From an uncultured Granulosicoccaceae bacterium (GTDB lineage Bacteria > Pseudomonadota > Gammaproteobacteria > Granulosicoccales > Granulosicoccaceae), in contig CALGJU010000193.1 of NCBI GenBank assembly GCA_937928685.1, positions 1 through 55,456 on the forward strand: a stretch of DNA of 55,456 bases, written 5' to 3'. The notes beneath the pieces were generated by a model. The model did no database searches, was not told the DNA's origin, and saw nothing but the letters and a program-made list of their open reading frames with translations. Position numbers and translations under genes: made by a program. Each line of letters begins with the position of its first letter. Positions within the stretch are counted from its first letter, which is position 1. Shown here one piece after another: positions 8,921-18,300 of the stretch.

Positions 8921-9736
8921 TCACACCAGCTTGTGAATACCTTTTACATCAGTAGTGCCTAACTGCTCTACAATCTTGTATCGCAGCTTGCGCATACTGC
9001 CCAGCCACTTGTCGTAGTCAGCTGATTTAAACTGAATGTATTTTGCCACTTCCGGATGCGGCAGAATAAGAAAAGATTCTTGTCGTACGCCCTCTAGCAC
9101 CACTTCTGCTACAGTTTCTGCGGTTATAGTGCCTTCAGGCAAGCTGTCTGCATCAACCGCTGTATAACCCAGCAGTGGCGTGGCCACATACTGTGGGCAT
9201 ATGACGGATACTTTTATGCCTTCATCTGCGTGGGTTATGGCAATGGTTTCTGCAAAACCCACCGCTGCGTGCTTGGTTGTTGAATAAGCCGCATTGCCAA
9301 TCTGGCTCAACAACCCGGCTGCCGAACTCATTTGCAACAGGTAGCCACTGCCGCGGCTGATCATGTCTGGAAGTACTGCCCTTGCAGCATACACATGTGA
9401 CATTACATGGATATCCCAACTTTTCTGCCACACTTCATTACTGGCTGAGGCTACATGTGTGGGTTCGTCTACAAACATACCTGCGTTAGAGCAAAAAAGA
9501 TCAATCGGTCCAAATTTTTTTTCAGCAGCTACCACTGTCGCCTTTATGTCTTCTTCAGAGGTGACATCACAGGCAACTGCAAGGCCCGATATTGATTCAG
9601 CTATTGTCTGAGCTGCGTCTGCGTTGTAATCAGCCACAACCACTTTCGCACCCTCTTTTGCAAAACGCACTGCCATTGCTGCACCAATTCCCTGGCCTGC
9701 ACCGGTGATCACGACTGTCTTGTTATTAAGTTCCAT
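8921..9736 (-). CDS. SDR family NAD(P)-dependent oxidoreductase
   Basis: This is a classical short-chain dehydrogenase of 271 residues. The nucleotide-binding motif TGAGQGIG is at about 11-18, the NAG motif at about 90 (CSNAGMF), the catalytic Ser in QMSSAAG, and YSTTK (Tyr and Lys) at about 154-158. Asp at the end of the second strand (VVADYN) suggests NAD rather than NADP. The substrate cannot be told; relatives oxidise many alcohols. The gene starts 11 bases after the hrpB stop, and its ribosome site (AGGA) overlaps that stop codon, so it is probably co-transcribed with hrpB. Confidence 0.85.
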   Translation of the reverse strand: MELNNKTVVITGAGQGIGAAMAVRFAKEGAKVVVADYNADAAQTIAESISGLAVACDVTSEEDIKATVVAAEKKFGPIDLFCSNAGMFVDEPTHVASASNEVWQKSWDIHVMSHVYAARAVLPDMISRGSGYLLQMSSAAGLLSQIGNAAYSTTKHAAVGFAETIAITHADEGIKVSVICPQYVATPLLGYTAVDADSLPEGTITAETVAEVVLEGVRQESFLILPHPEVAKYIQFKSADYDKWLGSMRKLRYKIVEQLGTTDVKGIHKLV

Positions 9737-9747
9737 GCAATATTATC

Positions 9748-11352
9748 CTAGCGCTTACGTGGTTTTGCATAGGCTGTCGCCTGTGCGTTTAGAGGGTCAT
9801 CTGGCCAGGGATGCTTAGGATAGCGACCAGCAAGGTCTTTCTTCACATCGCTATAGCTGGTATGCCAGAAGTTACCAAGATCTTCTGTGATCTGCACAGG
9901 GCGGCGTGCCGGGGAAAGGAGCTCTACTTTTAACGTTATCTGGCCATTGGCAACAGATGGGTTTTCTCGACAGCCAAACATCTCCTGCAATTTCACTGAC
10001 AGCACAGGATTACCCTCGCACACATAACGTAGCTTATGCTGCGAACCACTCGGTACGGTGTAACTTCGTGGCAACCATTCATCGAGTTGTTTTTGTTGTG
10101 GGTAAGTGAGCAGTGCCTTCAGGATTGCAAGCAGATCAATCTGTTTTACCGCCTTAAGACTGGTCACATTAGACAAATATGGCAGTAGCCAGTCTTCGAG
10201 ACTACCCAGTAGCACATCGTCTTCAACATCAGGGAATGCCGAGTCTTTCCCGGTCAGTTCACGCATTCTTCGTGCTCTGGCTTGCCACTCCTGCACTTCA
10301 TCATTCCAATTAAGACACTGCAGTCCCTTTTTACGAATCCCTGAAATCAATGCTGCACTGCGTACGTCAGCATCAATCTTTGTTAATGGCTTACGACTCA
10401 ATACCATTGAGCCAAGGCGCAATTGTCTTTCAGCTACCACCCGTTCATTGTTGTCGTCCCATTCAACCGCATCATGACTGACGATTAGATCATCACACCA
10501 CTGGGTTAACTCCTGCTCTTCCACCGCCAGTGCAGAGTAGATACGCCCCTCTTTAGCGCTGCCTCCTATTGCAGCCACCACAAGGTACTGGTTGTGTGCG
10601 AGAGAATCGTCATTGGCAAGCAGCGCACCGGAACCACCGCTTAATAAATACCTGCCATCAATTCCGGCTCTTCTTTTAGCTATGCGATCAGGAAAAGCTC
10701 GCGCCAACAGAATTGCGGCTGACGGTTTTGCAGAGTGCAGATTCGAAGCGCTAGACTTAACACTGCCATGAAATTGCTTCGCACGGCGACTCTGCCAACT
10801 GGACAAGCGACTCAAACTAGATGAAAGATCTGCACCGCTGCTACGTGGTATTTCCTCTATGAGTGCTGCCAGCGCCGATGCCTCTCGCAAAGCGCCGTGT
10901 TCAGCCCCCCACAAGAGCATATGCCCAAGCCTGGGAGATAAAGGTAATTTAGCTACCGCACGACCATGCGCAGTCAAGCCCTCATCACCCCAGACCCCGA
11001 GCTGCTGTAAAAGCACCTTAGCGTTGTTCACAGATGATGGCGGTGGTGGATCGATCCATGGCAATGACGCGATATCAGTGACACCCCACTGCCCTACCTC
11101 AAGCACCAGTGATGACAGATCTGCCCTGAATACTTCCGGCTGCCAGCTGACTGCGCGTGTGTGATGGCTGCTTTCGGACCAGAGTCTGTAACAATAGCCC
11201 GCCTCCGTTCGACCAGCACGACCCGCACGTTGTGTGGCACTGGCCTGACTTGCCATCACGGTCTCAAGCCGCTCAATACCGGACGATGAGTCAATACGTG
11301 ACCTGCGCTCAACACCTGCATCAACAACAATTCTTACTCCGTCAATTGTCAA
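9748..11352 (-). CDS. hrpB: ATP-dependent helicase HrpB, C-terminal fragment
   Basis: This frame carries the second half of the DEAH-box helicase HrpB. It opens with the end of motif IV-V (the preceding bases encode VILATSIAETS in this frame), then motif VI QRAGRAGR, the ratchet and OB-like domains, and the HrpB-specific C-terminus (PVQITEDLGNFWHTSY, GRYPKHPWPDDPL). The listed ATG at 11352 is internal to the family alignment, so it is unlikely to be a true start; the frame stays open upstream to about 11424. Together with the upstream fragment it makes about 815 residues, the normal HrpB length. HrpB is a non-essential RNA-helicase-like protein of unclear role. Confidence 0.85.
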   Translation of the reverse strand: MTIDGVRIVVDAGVERRSRIDSSSGIERLETVMASQASATQRAGRAGRTEAGYCYRLWSESSHHTRAVSWQPEVFRADLSSLVLEVGQWGVTDIASLPWIDPPPPSSVNNAKVLLQQLGVWGDEGLTAHGRAVAKLPLSPRLGHMLLWGAEHGALREASALAALIEEIPRSSGADLSSSLSRLSSWQSRRAKQFHGSVKSSASNLHSAKPSAAILLARAFPDRIAKRRAGIDGRYLLSGGSGALLANDDSLAHNQYLVVAAIGGSAKEGRIYSALAVEEQELTQWCDDLIVSHDAVEWDDNNERVVAERQLRLGSMVLSRKPLTKIDADVRSAALISGIRKKGLQCLNWNDEVQEWQARARRMRELTGKDSAFPDVEDDVLLGSLEDWLLPYLSNVTSLKAVKQIDLLAILKALLTYPQQKQLDEWLPRSYTVPSGSQHKLRYVCEGNPVLSVKLQEMFGCRENPSVANGQITLKVELLSPARRPVQITEDLGNFWHTSYSDVKKDLAGRYPKHPWPDDPLNAQATAYAKPRKR

Positions 11353-12185
11353 AGATGTTTCTGCGATGCTGGTGGCAAGGATGACGCGCCGAGCGGAGTG
11401 CCTGTCGCCCGTCGCTGTGCGTCTGCATTAACACCACTGTGCAATCGATGGAGCTCAATCTGAGATGACAACTGCCCATCAAGCGCCCGGGCGGCCCTTT
11501 CAATTTCTGCCACCCCCGGTAGAAAAGCCAGCACATCACCTTCGTGTGCAGTCAACGCTTTCACCACAGTATGAGCAACCGCTTGCGGTAGTGGCACACG
11601 GCTTTCCGCCTGCCAGAAAATATCTACCGGGTGTTGGCGTACTTTACATACGATAGGGTTCTGCACATCGATGTGAGCACACAGACTTTCAGTCTCAAGT
11701 GTTGCGGACATAAACAACAAACGCAGGTCTTCGCGAACACCGCGCTGTACATCAAGGCAAAGCGCCAGGCCTAAATCAGCATGCAAGCTGCGCTCATGAA
11801 ACTCATCAAATATAACCACTTCAACCCCTTCAAGCAGCGGGTCGCTTTGCAGAATTCGAGTCAGTACGCCTTCGGTAACCACCTCAATCTGTGTATTTTT
11901 CGATACTTCAGTACGGCCACGCATTCGCAAACCAATACGCTGGCCGAGTGGTTCGTTAAGCTGGGATGCCAGACGCGATGCAACGTTTTGTGCGGCAAGA
12001 CGTCGCGGCTCTAGCATCAGGATTTTTCCGCTAAACCCGGCACTCAGCAGCGCGAGTGGCAAACCGGTACTCTTGCCCGCACCGGGCTCTGCCTGTAACA
12101 CCACATTGCCGCGGCGAAGTGTGTTGCACACTTCATCGGCCACGGCAGCGATAGGCAACGCTGGATCAATGTGTGGAGCGCTCAC
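11349..12185 (-). CDS. hrpB: ATP-dependent helicase HrpB, N-terminal fragment
   Basis: This frame encodes the first helicase domain: Walker A AEPGAGKST (about residues 32-40), EPRRLAAQ (motif Ia), TEGVLTR (Ib), DEFHERSL (Walker B with the HrpB variant DEFH) and MSATL (motif III). After about residue 262 (NADAQRRATG) the expected HrpB sequence stops and 16 unrelated residues follow to the stop, because the frame is lost. The start is the ATG at 12185. Without the second domain the product would have no helicase activity, unless the missing base is a sequencing error. Confidence 0.85.
   Translation of the reverse strand: MSAPHIDPALPIAAVADEVCNTLRRGNVVLQAEPGAGKSTGLPLALLSAGFSGKILMLEPRRLAAQNVASRLASQLNEPLGQRIGLRMRGRTEVSKNTQIEVVTEGVLTRILQSDPLLEGVEVVIFDEFHERSLHADLGLALCLDVQRGVREDLRLLFMSATLETESLCAHIDVQNPIVCKVRQHPVDIFWQAESRVPLPQAVAHTVVKALTAHEGDVLAFLPGVAEIERAARALDGQLSSQIELHRLHSGVNADAQRRATGTPLGASSLPPASQKHL
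11385..11424 (-). pseudogene. hrpB: Frameshift site inside hrpB
   Basis: The two hrpB halves lie in frames that differ by one missing base (their start positions differ by 833, one short of a multiple of three). Restoring one G to the minus-strand GGG run (plus-strand CCC at 11408-11410) gives the continuous reading QRRGDRHSARRV followed by ILATSIAETS, exactly the family pattern. So the gene has lost a single base in vivo or in the assembly. I see no slippery heptamer to suggest programmed shifting. Confidence 0.8.
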
Positions 12186-12223
12186 TTAATTTGGCCCGTC
12201 GCTATACAGCCTGCAACCGGCCA

Positions 12224-12643
12224 TCAGCGGCTAAGTAAACTATCGAGAAGTGCTTTTAACTCTTTTGTATCACTGGCAGATATAGATAAAGCAGAGATTT
12301 CATCAGACAGCAAACTGTCTGCATCACGCAATAGTTCTTCACCCGCTTTTGTTAACGTGGCAACACTCTGGCGTGCATCGCGCTCATTCTTCTTTGACTG
12401 TATGTAGCCTATTTTCTCAAGCGGCTTAAGCGCGCGAGTGACGGCGGACGGTGTTAAGTGCACCAATGCCGCAAGATCAACGCGCGTCGCGGCGTGGTTG
12501 GGCAGCTCACCTAATCGCTTCAACAAGAAGTACTCGGTAAAACTGATACCCCGAACATTCGATAAAATTCGATCAAACCGGCGCTCTATTTTGCTGGAGG
12601 CTGCCAGCAATGAAAATACAAGTTCACTTTTTTTCGTTTTCAT
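12224..12643 (-). CDS. MarR family transcriptional regulator
   Basis: The product has 139 residues, the usual MarR size. The recognition helix is in the segment LAALVHLTPSAVTRALKPLEKIGYI, followed by the wing with the typical basic and acidic residues (KKNERDARQSVATLTKAGEELL). MarR proteins are dimeric DNA-binding repressors that release DNA when they bind small ligands or are oxidised. A long palindrome lies immediately before the start codon (12648-12677) and is almost certainly its own operator. The gene lies between hrpB and the NfeD gene on the same strand. No obvious target enzyme sits beside it, so the ligand is unknown. Confidence 0.9.
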   Translation of the reverse strand: MKTKKSELVFSLLAASSKIERRFDRILSNVRGISFTEYFLLKRLGELPNHAATRVDLAALVHLTPSAVTRALKPLEKIGYIQSKKNERDARQSVATLTKAGEELLRDADSLLSDEISALSISASDTKELKALLDSLLSR

Positions 12644-12647
12644 AGCT

Positions 12648-12677
12648 GCAATATACGTGAGTGTTCACGTATATTGC
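12648..12677 (-). promoter_or_regulatory. Palindromic operator overlapping the start region of the MarR gene
   Basis: GCAATATACGTGA (12648-12660) is repeated exactly, inverted, at 12665-12677 (TCACGTATATTGC), with four bases between. It ends four bases before the start codon of the MarR gene and leaves no room for a normal ribosome site. The size and AT content fit a MarR dimer site. A 3'-end hairpin for the NfeD gene upstream is possible but no T run follows. Confidence 0.75.
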
Positions 12678-12691
12678 AAGTAGTTTGCCTG

Positions 12692-13135
12692 TTAATCTTT
12701 TGCCACGTAAAGCTTGATTCCTTCAACAGATACCACACGAGCTGTGTCGCCCGTTTGGATAATTTCGTACTGACCTTCCGCAAGCTCTGCCTGCCAGCTA
12801 CTCCCGGACCACGACACAACACCACCTTCTTCAGCACTAATGTCTTGCTTCACTTTTACTTTCTGACCCACCGCATTGTTGTCAGCAATGCCGGAAGGTT
12901 TCTGCTGCCAGTGTCTGAGTGGTTTATACAGCAAAGCTATTACCGCGATAGAGGCGATTAAAAAAACGCCGGTAGTTGCAATATAGCTGGCATCAGTCAC
13001 CAGCCAGGCAAAGGCCGCCGCGACCAATGCACCAACACCTATAAAAAACAACCAAAAGGTGGTGAACTGAAAAACCAGCAACTCGATCGCAAGCAAGCCA
13101 ACGCCCAGCGTCAAGTACAACCAGAACGGGTTCAT
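12692..13135 (-). CDS. NfeD family membrane protein
   Basis: The 147-residue product has two to three hydrophobic segments in the first 75 residues (LYLTLGVGLLAIELLVF, FWLFFIGVGALVAAAFAWL, and one more), then an OB-fold NfeD domain (about 85-145: AVGQKVKVKQDISAEEGGVV, then GDTARVVSVEGIKLYV). Short NfeD proteins act with SPFH proteins in membrane microdomain or membrane quality-control functions; E. coli QmcA-YbbJ is the closest known pair. The ATG overlaps the stop of the SPFH gene by four bases (ATGA), so the two are translationally coupled. Confidence 0.88.
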   Translation of the reverse strand: MNPFWLYLTLGVGLLAIELLVFQFTTFWLFFIGVGALVAAAFAWLVTDASYIATTGVFLIASIAVIALLYKPLRHWQQKPSGIADNNAVGQKVKVKQDISAEEGGVVSWSGSSWQAELAEGQYEIIQTGDTARVVSVEGIKLYVAKD

Positions 13136-14070
13136 TTCACCACACCCGATGCTGCGTTGCTGGTGTCGACTTTGTCTCTGAGTGAATCAAAGGCGGTATA
13201 TGCTTTAGCCACCATGCTCGCCACGTCACCACCATCACCAGGCAACAACGCAATGGTTCCTTCACGCGCCAATTTGTCAAACGCACTCACGTACTGTTCA
13301 GCCAATTGCTGTGCTACGGCAGCTGACCCACCCTCTGAATTGATCGCAGATGAGATAGTCCGAATGGCCTCGGCTCTGGCGGTAGCTTCAATAGTCATTG
13401 ATTCAGCACTGCCTTGCGCGCGGAGAATCTGCGCCTCCCGATCACCCTCAGCCTGATTAATCTGTGACTGGCGGTAACCTTCTGAAGTGGTGACCGCGAC
13501 ACGTCGCTCGCGTTCAGCACCCATCTGCTTTTCCATCTCTTCAAGAATGGTGGCAGGCGGCTGAATGTCTTTCACTTCATAACGTAATACCTTGGTGCCC
13601 CAGACGCCAGAGGCTTCATCAATAGCATGGGTCACTCGAGCATTAATGTTTTCCCGTGACTCAAAAGTATCATCAAGGGATAACTTGCCAATCTCTGCAC
13701 GCATACTGGTTTGTGCCAACTGTGTGATGGCAAACCGCAGATTATCAACACCGTATGAGGCGGCTTTGGGATCCATTATTTTTAGATACAACACACCATC
13801 AATACTAAGTGGCACGTTATCGCGGGATATCGCCTGCTGTGATGCGACATCCACCGCGAACTCTTTAAGCGAGTGCTTATAAGCCACACGCTCGACGATC
13901 GGAATGGTGATATGAAAGCCCGCAAGCAAGGTGCGATTGTACTTACCAAGACGCTCTACAATATAGGCTTCGTTTTGCGGCACCACGCGAAAAAACGATT
14001 TCGCGAACAGCAGCAATAACACCACGGCACCTGCCAGTAACGCCAGACTCATCGACTCAAACATACTCAC
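13132..14070 (-). CDS. qmcA: SPFH/Band 7 (stomatin-like) membrane protein, QmcA type
   Basis: The protein has 312 residues. One N-terminal membrane segment (about 8-23, LALLAGAVVLLLLFAKSFF) is followed by the Band 7 domain (VPQNEAYIVERLGKYNRTLLAGFHITIPIVERV, with DVASQQAISRDNV) and a long coiled coil with alternating Glu/Ala/Gln (about 190-250). This is the QmcA/paraslipin group, whose members form large oligomeric membrane rings and often regulate FtsH-type proteolysis. It is coupled by a four-base overlap to the NfeD gene. A purine-rich ribosome site (GGAGGAGAAG) precedes the ATG. Confidence 0.9.
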   Translation of the reverse strand: MSMFESMSLALLAGAVVLLLLFAKSFFRVVPQNEAYIVERLGKYNRTLLAGFHITIPIVERVAYKHSLKEFAVDVASQQAISRDNVPLSIDGVLYLKIMDPKAASYGVDNLRFAITQLAQTSMRAEIGKLSLDDTFESRENINARVTHAIDEASGVWGTKVLRYEVKDIQPPATILEEMEKQMGAERERRVAVTTSEGYRQSQINQAEGDREAQILRAQGSAESMTIEATARAEAIRTISSAINSEGGSAAVAQQLAEQYVSAFDKLAREGTIALLPGDGGDVASMVAKAYTAFDSLRDKVDTSNAASGVVK

Positions 14071-14177
14071 TTCTCCTCCGTTATTACCTGCAGATTAAAA
14101 TCACCGCTGAACAAGCACAGTGGTTTCATTAACTTGTTAATGTAGCGACATATCACCACTTTTCAATGGTTTATTTC

Positions 14178-15296
14178 CTATTTTTCAATTGGCAGCAGAG
14201 CATACATTCGACCCTTCTGCTTCATTTCACCCGCCAATAACTCCGCGCGTTTTCCGGTACCGAAAAATACATCAGCACGCACAGGGCCACTGATGGCCCC
14301 GCCTGTGTCTTGCGCCACCATCAAGCGTTGATACGCAGATCCATCAGGCAGGGTTGTATCCAGCCACACCGGTGTGCCCAGCGGAATCACACGTTTATCT
14401 ACTGCAAGGCTTCGCTCTGCAGTCAACGGCACATTAAGCGAACCGCGCGGGCCTTCGTTGATATCTTCACGCAAGTGGAAAAAAACGTAACTGGGATTAC
14501 TGTTTAACACTTCATCAGCGCGGGCAGGATTGTCTTCAAGCCACTTGCGAATGGTGAACAAACTGATATCTTCCAGCGCCACCTCCTGCATCTCTACAAG
14601 CTTCTTTCCAATCGCAAAGTAAGGATGACCGTTTTGATCAGCGTAGTTAACGCCCATCATCGTGTTGTCATCAAGCCGCACCCGACCTGAGCCCTGAATT
14701 TGCAGGAAGAACGATCCGTAAGGGTCATCCACCCAGACTATTTCTTTTCCCGCCAAGGGCTGCGCTTTACCATCTATTATTTCACGCGAGTGAAACGGGA
14801 CAATTTTGTTGCCCTCCAGGCGACCCCTGAGTCTCATGCCTTTTAGATCCGGGTATAGATCTGCCAGTTCTATGGTGAGCATGTCTTCCGGCGGGGCGTA
14901 GATCGGGTAGGCATATTTTTCTGTCTTAGTCAGACTGCCGTTGAGAATGGGTTCATAGTAGCCGGTGATAAGCCCTTCGAGTTTTCCGTACTGACCGTAA
15001 ATTCTGTGCGGTGTGAAATACCGCTGAAGAAACTCGCGTACCTGCCCCTCTGTGGGTGCCTCAAGTGCGGCAACGGCATTGCATATCGGCTTCCAGACGT
15101 CGGCTTTTTTTGTCATCCGTGGGCACTGCGCTTGTATACCCAGATAAGCCTGCTTGACGTTATCAGACTTCCAACTGGGAAGATCCGACCAATCGACCTC
15201 CTTGCCAATGCCCGGCTCGCGCTTCGTCAGATAATTACAGGCACTCAGCAGTGATGCAGTCAGGATAAAAAATACAAGCAGGCGCAGGGTTTTCAA
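14178..15296 (-). CDS. mltA: Membrane-bound lytic murein transglycosylase A
   Basis: This 372-residue outer-membrane lipoprotein starts with a lipobox signal (LLSAC, Cys20). The MltA barrel domain contains ITGYYEPILNGS (about 110-121) and QIQGSGRV; the 3D domain near the C-terminus has VAQDTGGAISGPVRADVFFG with the conserved Asp residues, one of which is the catalytic acid. MltA cleaves the MurNAc-GlcNAc bond of peptidoglycan and forms 1,6-anhydroMurNAc ends. Its length matches the family. It is on the same strand as the large cytochrome gene, 65 bases downstream of it, and probably has its own promoter. Confidence 0.93.
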   Translation of the reverse strand: MKTLRLLVFFILTASLLSACNYLTKREPGIGKEVDWSDLPSWKSDNVKQAYLGIQAQCPRMTKKADVWKPICNAVAALEAPTEGQVREFLQRYFTPHRIYGQYGKLEGLITGYYEPILNGSLTKTEKYAYPIYAPPEDMLTIELADLYPDLKGMRLRGRLEGNKIVPFHSREIIDGKAQPLAGKEIVWVDDPYGSFFLQIQGSGRVRLDDNTMMGVNYADQNGHPYFAIGKKLVEMQEVALEDISLFTIRKWLEDNPARADEVLNSNPSYVFFHLREDINEGPRGSLNVPLTAERSLAVDKRVIPLGTPVWLDTTLPDGSAYQRLMVAQDTGGAISGPVRADVFFGTGKRAELLAGEMKQKGRMYALLPIEK

Positions 15297-15360
15297 TAGA
15301 GTGACAAGCTGTGAAAACCTGAGTGTAACCGCCCTGTTCCCGTTACCACGCAGTTCAACA

Positions 15361-18300
15361 TTATTGTAATGCTGTCACTCGTGTACGACGACGATACAGG
15401 CAAAAGCCAGCCATGCTTAAGACCACCGAAAACAACGGATCAAACGCGGCCGCAGAGTTCAATACACAACCACCCGATCCACCCACTTTAAAAGCGCCCG
15501 AAAAGAGCGTCCTGTCATCTGCACCATCGTTATTGCTGTCGACAAATCCACTATCCTGTGAGTCAAGCTGACCATTGCCGTCACTGTCCAGGTATTGCCA
15601 TCTGCTACTGGTGATATCAAACGGACCCGCGCCATCATTTAAAGCATTAGTACTTTCAAGATCATACAGATCACTGAGTGAGTCACCGTCTGTATCAGGC
15701 GGTGCGATCAACGCGCCACGCCGCTGTACGTTGTCAATCAAACCATCCAATCCCTTGTCGGTGCCACCCGCCTCCTGTACGTCAGCCAATGTGTCACCGT
15801 CACTATCCAGATCAAAGCGATTGGGGATACCATCGGCATCAATATCCGGACTGGCCGCGTCTTCTATTGAATCCGGTACGCCGTCGTTGTCATCATCGAT
15901 GTCTGCGTTATCACCCATGCCATCAGCATCGTTATCACTGACTTCATTGCTATCAAACGGAAAGGCATCCAGGGTGTCCGGAACCGAGTCGTTATCATCA
16001 TCCTCATCCAGCGTATTCGGCAGCCCGTCACCATCGTTGTCGATGGTGGATGTTGCACGCGGTTCTGATTGATCAATTTGCAACAGGTAGGCAACAAGAT
16101 CATTCATGTCCGCAGTGCTCAAGCTGGCTACATTAAAGCCCACCTGCAAAGACCGATGTGCTCGCACGGCAGCCGCCAGGTCCGGAGCAGAACCATCATG
16201 CAGGTACGGCGCACCATCCCAAAGGCCGCGTAATGTCGGTGTATCCAGCCCATTGGCCACCAGCGCCTGCCCCAGCCTGCTGCCTGTATCAGCGTCGACT
16301 GTGCCTATGTTGTGAAACTGTTGCTGCGGGCTGTCAGTAAATTCATCGCCGCTATGGCATTTGGCACAATTCGCCTCTCTAAACACTTTATGGCCGCGAT
16401 CGGCTGCCGCACCTCTTTGCGATGCAGATACCCGATACGGGCTGTCTGAAAACGAATCAAGTGAGGATACAAAGCTTGCCAGTGCATCCAGCCGTTCACT
16501 TAAGCCTGCTTTCGGATTGTCTGCATCCAATATGCCGGAGGTGAGATTGTACTGATCATCCGTCAGCAACCCGGTGCCATCAAAGATCTCTCTTATATCG
16601 CTTTCGAAATCGTGTATCTCATCAAAGTTGGCGGTCCAATGTATGTTGCCGTGCAACAGTCCTCCACGACCGCGAAGATCAATGGTATTACGCAAGCCTT
16701 CACCTGCATCTGAGAAGTCCCAGGTGCGGCCATCATGACCGCCCTCTGAATGACAGACTGCACAGCTTATATACTTTTGACCGGTAAGTGCTGCATCTGC
16801 GGCATCATGAAATAGCCGCTTGCCGAGCAGTATTCGGGCATCAAGAATTTCACTGCCAACCGTATCTATTGTGCGCAGTAAAATCGCGTTGTCAGACGCA
16901 CCGTTCAAAAGTTCGGTAAGGTCAAACACTGACACTGTTCGTGACAAGGTATTGTCTACATACAGCTGCGTGCCGTCTTCCGACAGCGCGAGGCCCTGAG
17001 GCGCAAAGCCGACATCGGTTGAAAAAATAATCTCGCCACTATAAACATCAAATATTTCCAGCAACCTGCTCGCTTCATGCACAATAAAAAGATAATTACC
17101 GGTGGGTCCGACAACGATTGCTGTAGGCGGGCTGTTGTTGTCGAAATCAATGCGTTTATCGAGCAGCTCTTCGCCTGTTGTGACGTTAAGTGTTGCCATC
17201 ATACTGCGCACAAGCATATTGTGCTCACGTGAGTTACCATCACGCATAGAACCACGATAAATATTATCGAGCTTGGCCGCGACAAAAGCATCGCGACCAT
17301 TGGGTGATAGCGCAGGCGCCATTAAGTAGTTCGGAACCCCTCTGGCACTGCGATCAGTATCTTCTACGTTGTTGTACGGCAGTCGTATGCGAGCTTCCAC
17401 AGATAGTGTATCCGCTCTAACACTAATTACCTCACCACCGCCATCAGTGCTAACTTGCCGGCTACTTTCCCCGGCCATCGGCGCCGTAATAAAGCGCGCC
17501 ACATACAGGCGACTGCCGTCAGCGCTTAGCGCAACATGCCGCGGGTGGTCAACAATTTTAACGCGCGCTACTTCGGCTTGCGTAGCGATACTGAGCTTGA
17601 CCAGCTCCCCCGTACCTTCAAGTACCAGATAGACAAACCCGCCACTAGTGTCTGCCACTATTCCATGCGGTTTCGCACCAGGCTTGAACTCGATCTGATC
17701 CACCATCGATAAAGAATCAGTGGATAACAACGAGACACTGGAAGACGCTTTGTTAGTCACCCAGACAGTGTCACCCGCAACAATCAGATTCTTCGGCGTA
17801 GCACCCACTGCTATTTCCGCCAGTCTCTGACCCGTTGCTGAGTCCAGCACAGAGACACTATTATGGTCCGCGTTAACCACCCAGATATTCCCGCTATGGC
17901 TAATCAACGATGAAGATGATTGCGATCGGCCTGCCACCAAAGATTCATGCACTCGATGATTCAACGTTACCTGATCACTGCCAGAATCATTGCGCGCGCT
18001 CACACTGATGAGATAGCGGCCCGGGTTTTGATACACGTGAGTCGCCATCGGCTCGGTGGTATTGGCCACCACGCCATCTCCAAAGTCCCACTCATAAGCG
18101 ACATCAACCCCGGTTAACAACTGTGCAGTAATGTTCACTGCAGCACCTGCCTCAGAAGGTGTTGTCTGTATGGCTTCAAGCTCAATCACTTTTGTGGGCG
18201 CGTCATTAAGGTATACGCCATAACGACGTTGATGCGCGACAAACAGATCCATATTACCGTCACCATTAACATCGAGAATTCTGGCGTCCATTGACTCATC

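Noticed and set aside
11349-11424. Programmed frameshift in hrpB
   Set aside because: There is no slippery heptamer or downstream pseudoknot, and HrpB is not known to use frameshifting. A one-base deletion explains the data.
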